Program-made: the position numbers and the translations under genes
Shown: positions 63,834-64,000 of the stretch, one piece after another
How positions within the stretch are numbered: the first letter of the stretch is position 1
Layout: each line of letters opens with the position of its first letter
Notes under the pieces: generated by a model
Databases searched by the model: none
Told to the model about the DNA's origin: nothing
Seen by the model: only the letters and a program-made list of their open reading frames with translations
Assembly (NCBI GenBank): GCA_018821535.1
Contig: JAHJLV010000027.1
Location: 119,309-183,308, forward strand
Direction of reading: 5' to 3'
Source: Pseudomonadota bacterium
Lineage (GTDB): Bacteria; Desulfobacterota; Desulfobacteria; Desulfobacterales; Desulfobacteraceae
DNA: 64,000 bases

Positions 63834-64000
63834 TTGAATCTTTTTTTATCCATTCATACAGCATCACTGTTTGAATTATCAAAAATCAAATTCTGTATTT
63901 TTTAATTCAATTTCCGTAAAAAAAACTATTTCATCTTTCTGCTTTTCAAAGTCGTCAACAGCAAATTACATAAATGAATTATATTTTGCACTTCTAATAA

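Noticed and set aside
1..64000. tRNA, rRNA, CRISPR array, riboswitch or insertion sequence
   Set aside because: No cloverleaf, rRNA stretch, regularly spaced repeat, transposase or inverted-repeat-bounded element was recognised by eye; small or unusual RNAs could be missed without a covariance search.

Overview
The window looks like chromosomal DNA of a strictly anaerobic member of the Desulfobacterota, most likely a Desulfobacterales-type sulfate reducer. This is inferred from gene content: LL-diaminopimelate aminotransferase (DapL), a MoeA fused to a periplasmic-binding-protein-like domain beside a second MoeA, a fused ADP-forming acyl-CoA synthetase, a PEP-CTERM protein behind a sigma-54-like promoter, a TRAP binding protein, and a sigma-54 activator next to a CoA ligase and carboxyltransferase. 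No rRNA, tRNA, CRISPR array or insertion sequence was seen. Coding density is high, with one intergenic stretch above 300 bases (47598-48269).

Layout. 1-9.6 kb: a DUF350 membrane protein and a membrane-anchored spermidine-synthase-like enzyme; a flavin-dependent nitronate-monooxygenase-like oxidoreductase; a large hybrid histidine kinase; a PEP-CTERM protein; an MFS transporter. 9.6-13.7 kb: UvrD-like helicase, phosphomannomutase/phosphoglucomutase and undecaprenyl-diphosphatase. 13.8-16.7 kb: an OmpA-like lipoprotein and a VWA-OmpA lipoprotein that are recent duplicates with matching upstream regions and terminators; a Phd/ParE-type toxin-antitoxin operon lies between them. 16.7-21.1 kb: dapL, moeA and moeA-PBP. 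21.3-25.2 kb: a thioesterase and a fusion of an EndoQ-like PHP nuclease to a UvrD-type helicase.

25.2-31.3 kb holds an AhpD/CMD-like protein, the wreck of a type III restriction-modification operon in which only a KilA-N gene is still intact, a divergent HD-GYP protein, and rsmA/ksgA with a one-base frameshift. 31.5-40.7 kb: a small winged-helix-like protein, a PreP-like M16 protease, a periplasmic binding protein, and a 1666-residue Ser/Thr kinase-ATPase-GAF-GGDEF protein. 40.7-45.2 kb: a DUF2520 oxidoreductase overlapping panB, then an ADP-forming acyl-CoA synthetase under a TetR regulator.

45.4-54.9 kb: BON lipoprotein, YkgJ-type cysteine-cluster protein, a lone TRAP binding protein, TPR protein, MBL hydrolase, and the operon CoA ligase - carboxyltransferase - sigma-54 activator. 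Both the TRAP gene and the ligase operon carry a sigma-54 promoter and related upstream repeats, suggesting one small regulon for taking up and CoA-activating an organic acid. 54.9-64 kb is envelope housekeeping: ftsE, ftsX, an EnvC-type M23 protein, a CtpA protease and a divergent polysaccharide deacetylase in one operon; then tatD, a VWA/MoxR pair and tatA.

All assignments come from reading motifs and gene order by eye. No database search was run, and statements about families rest on general knowledge.
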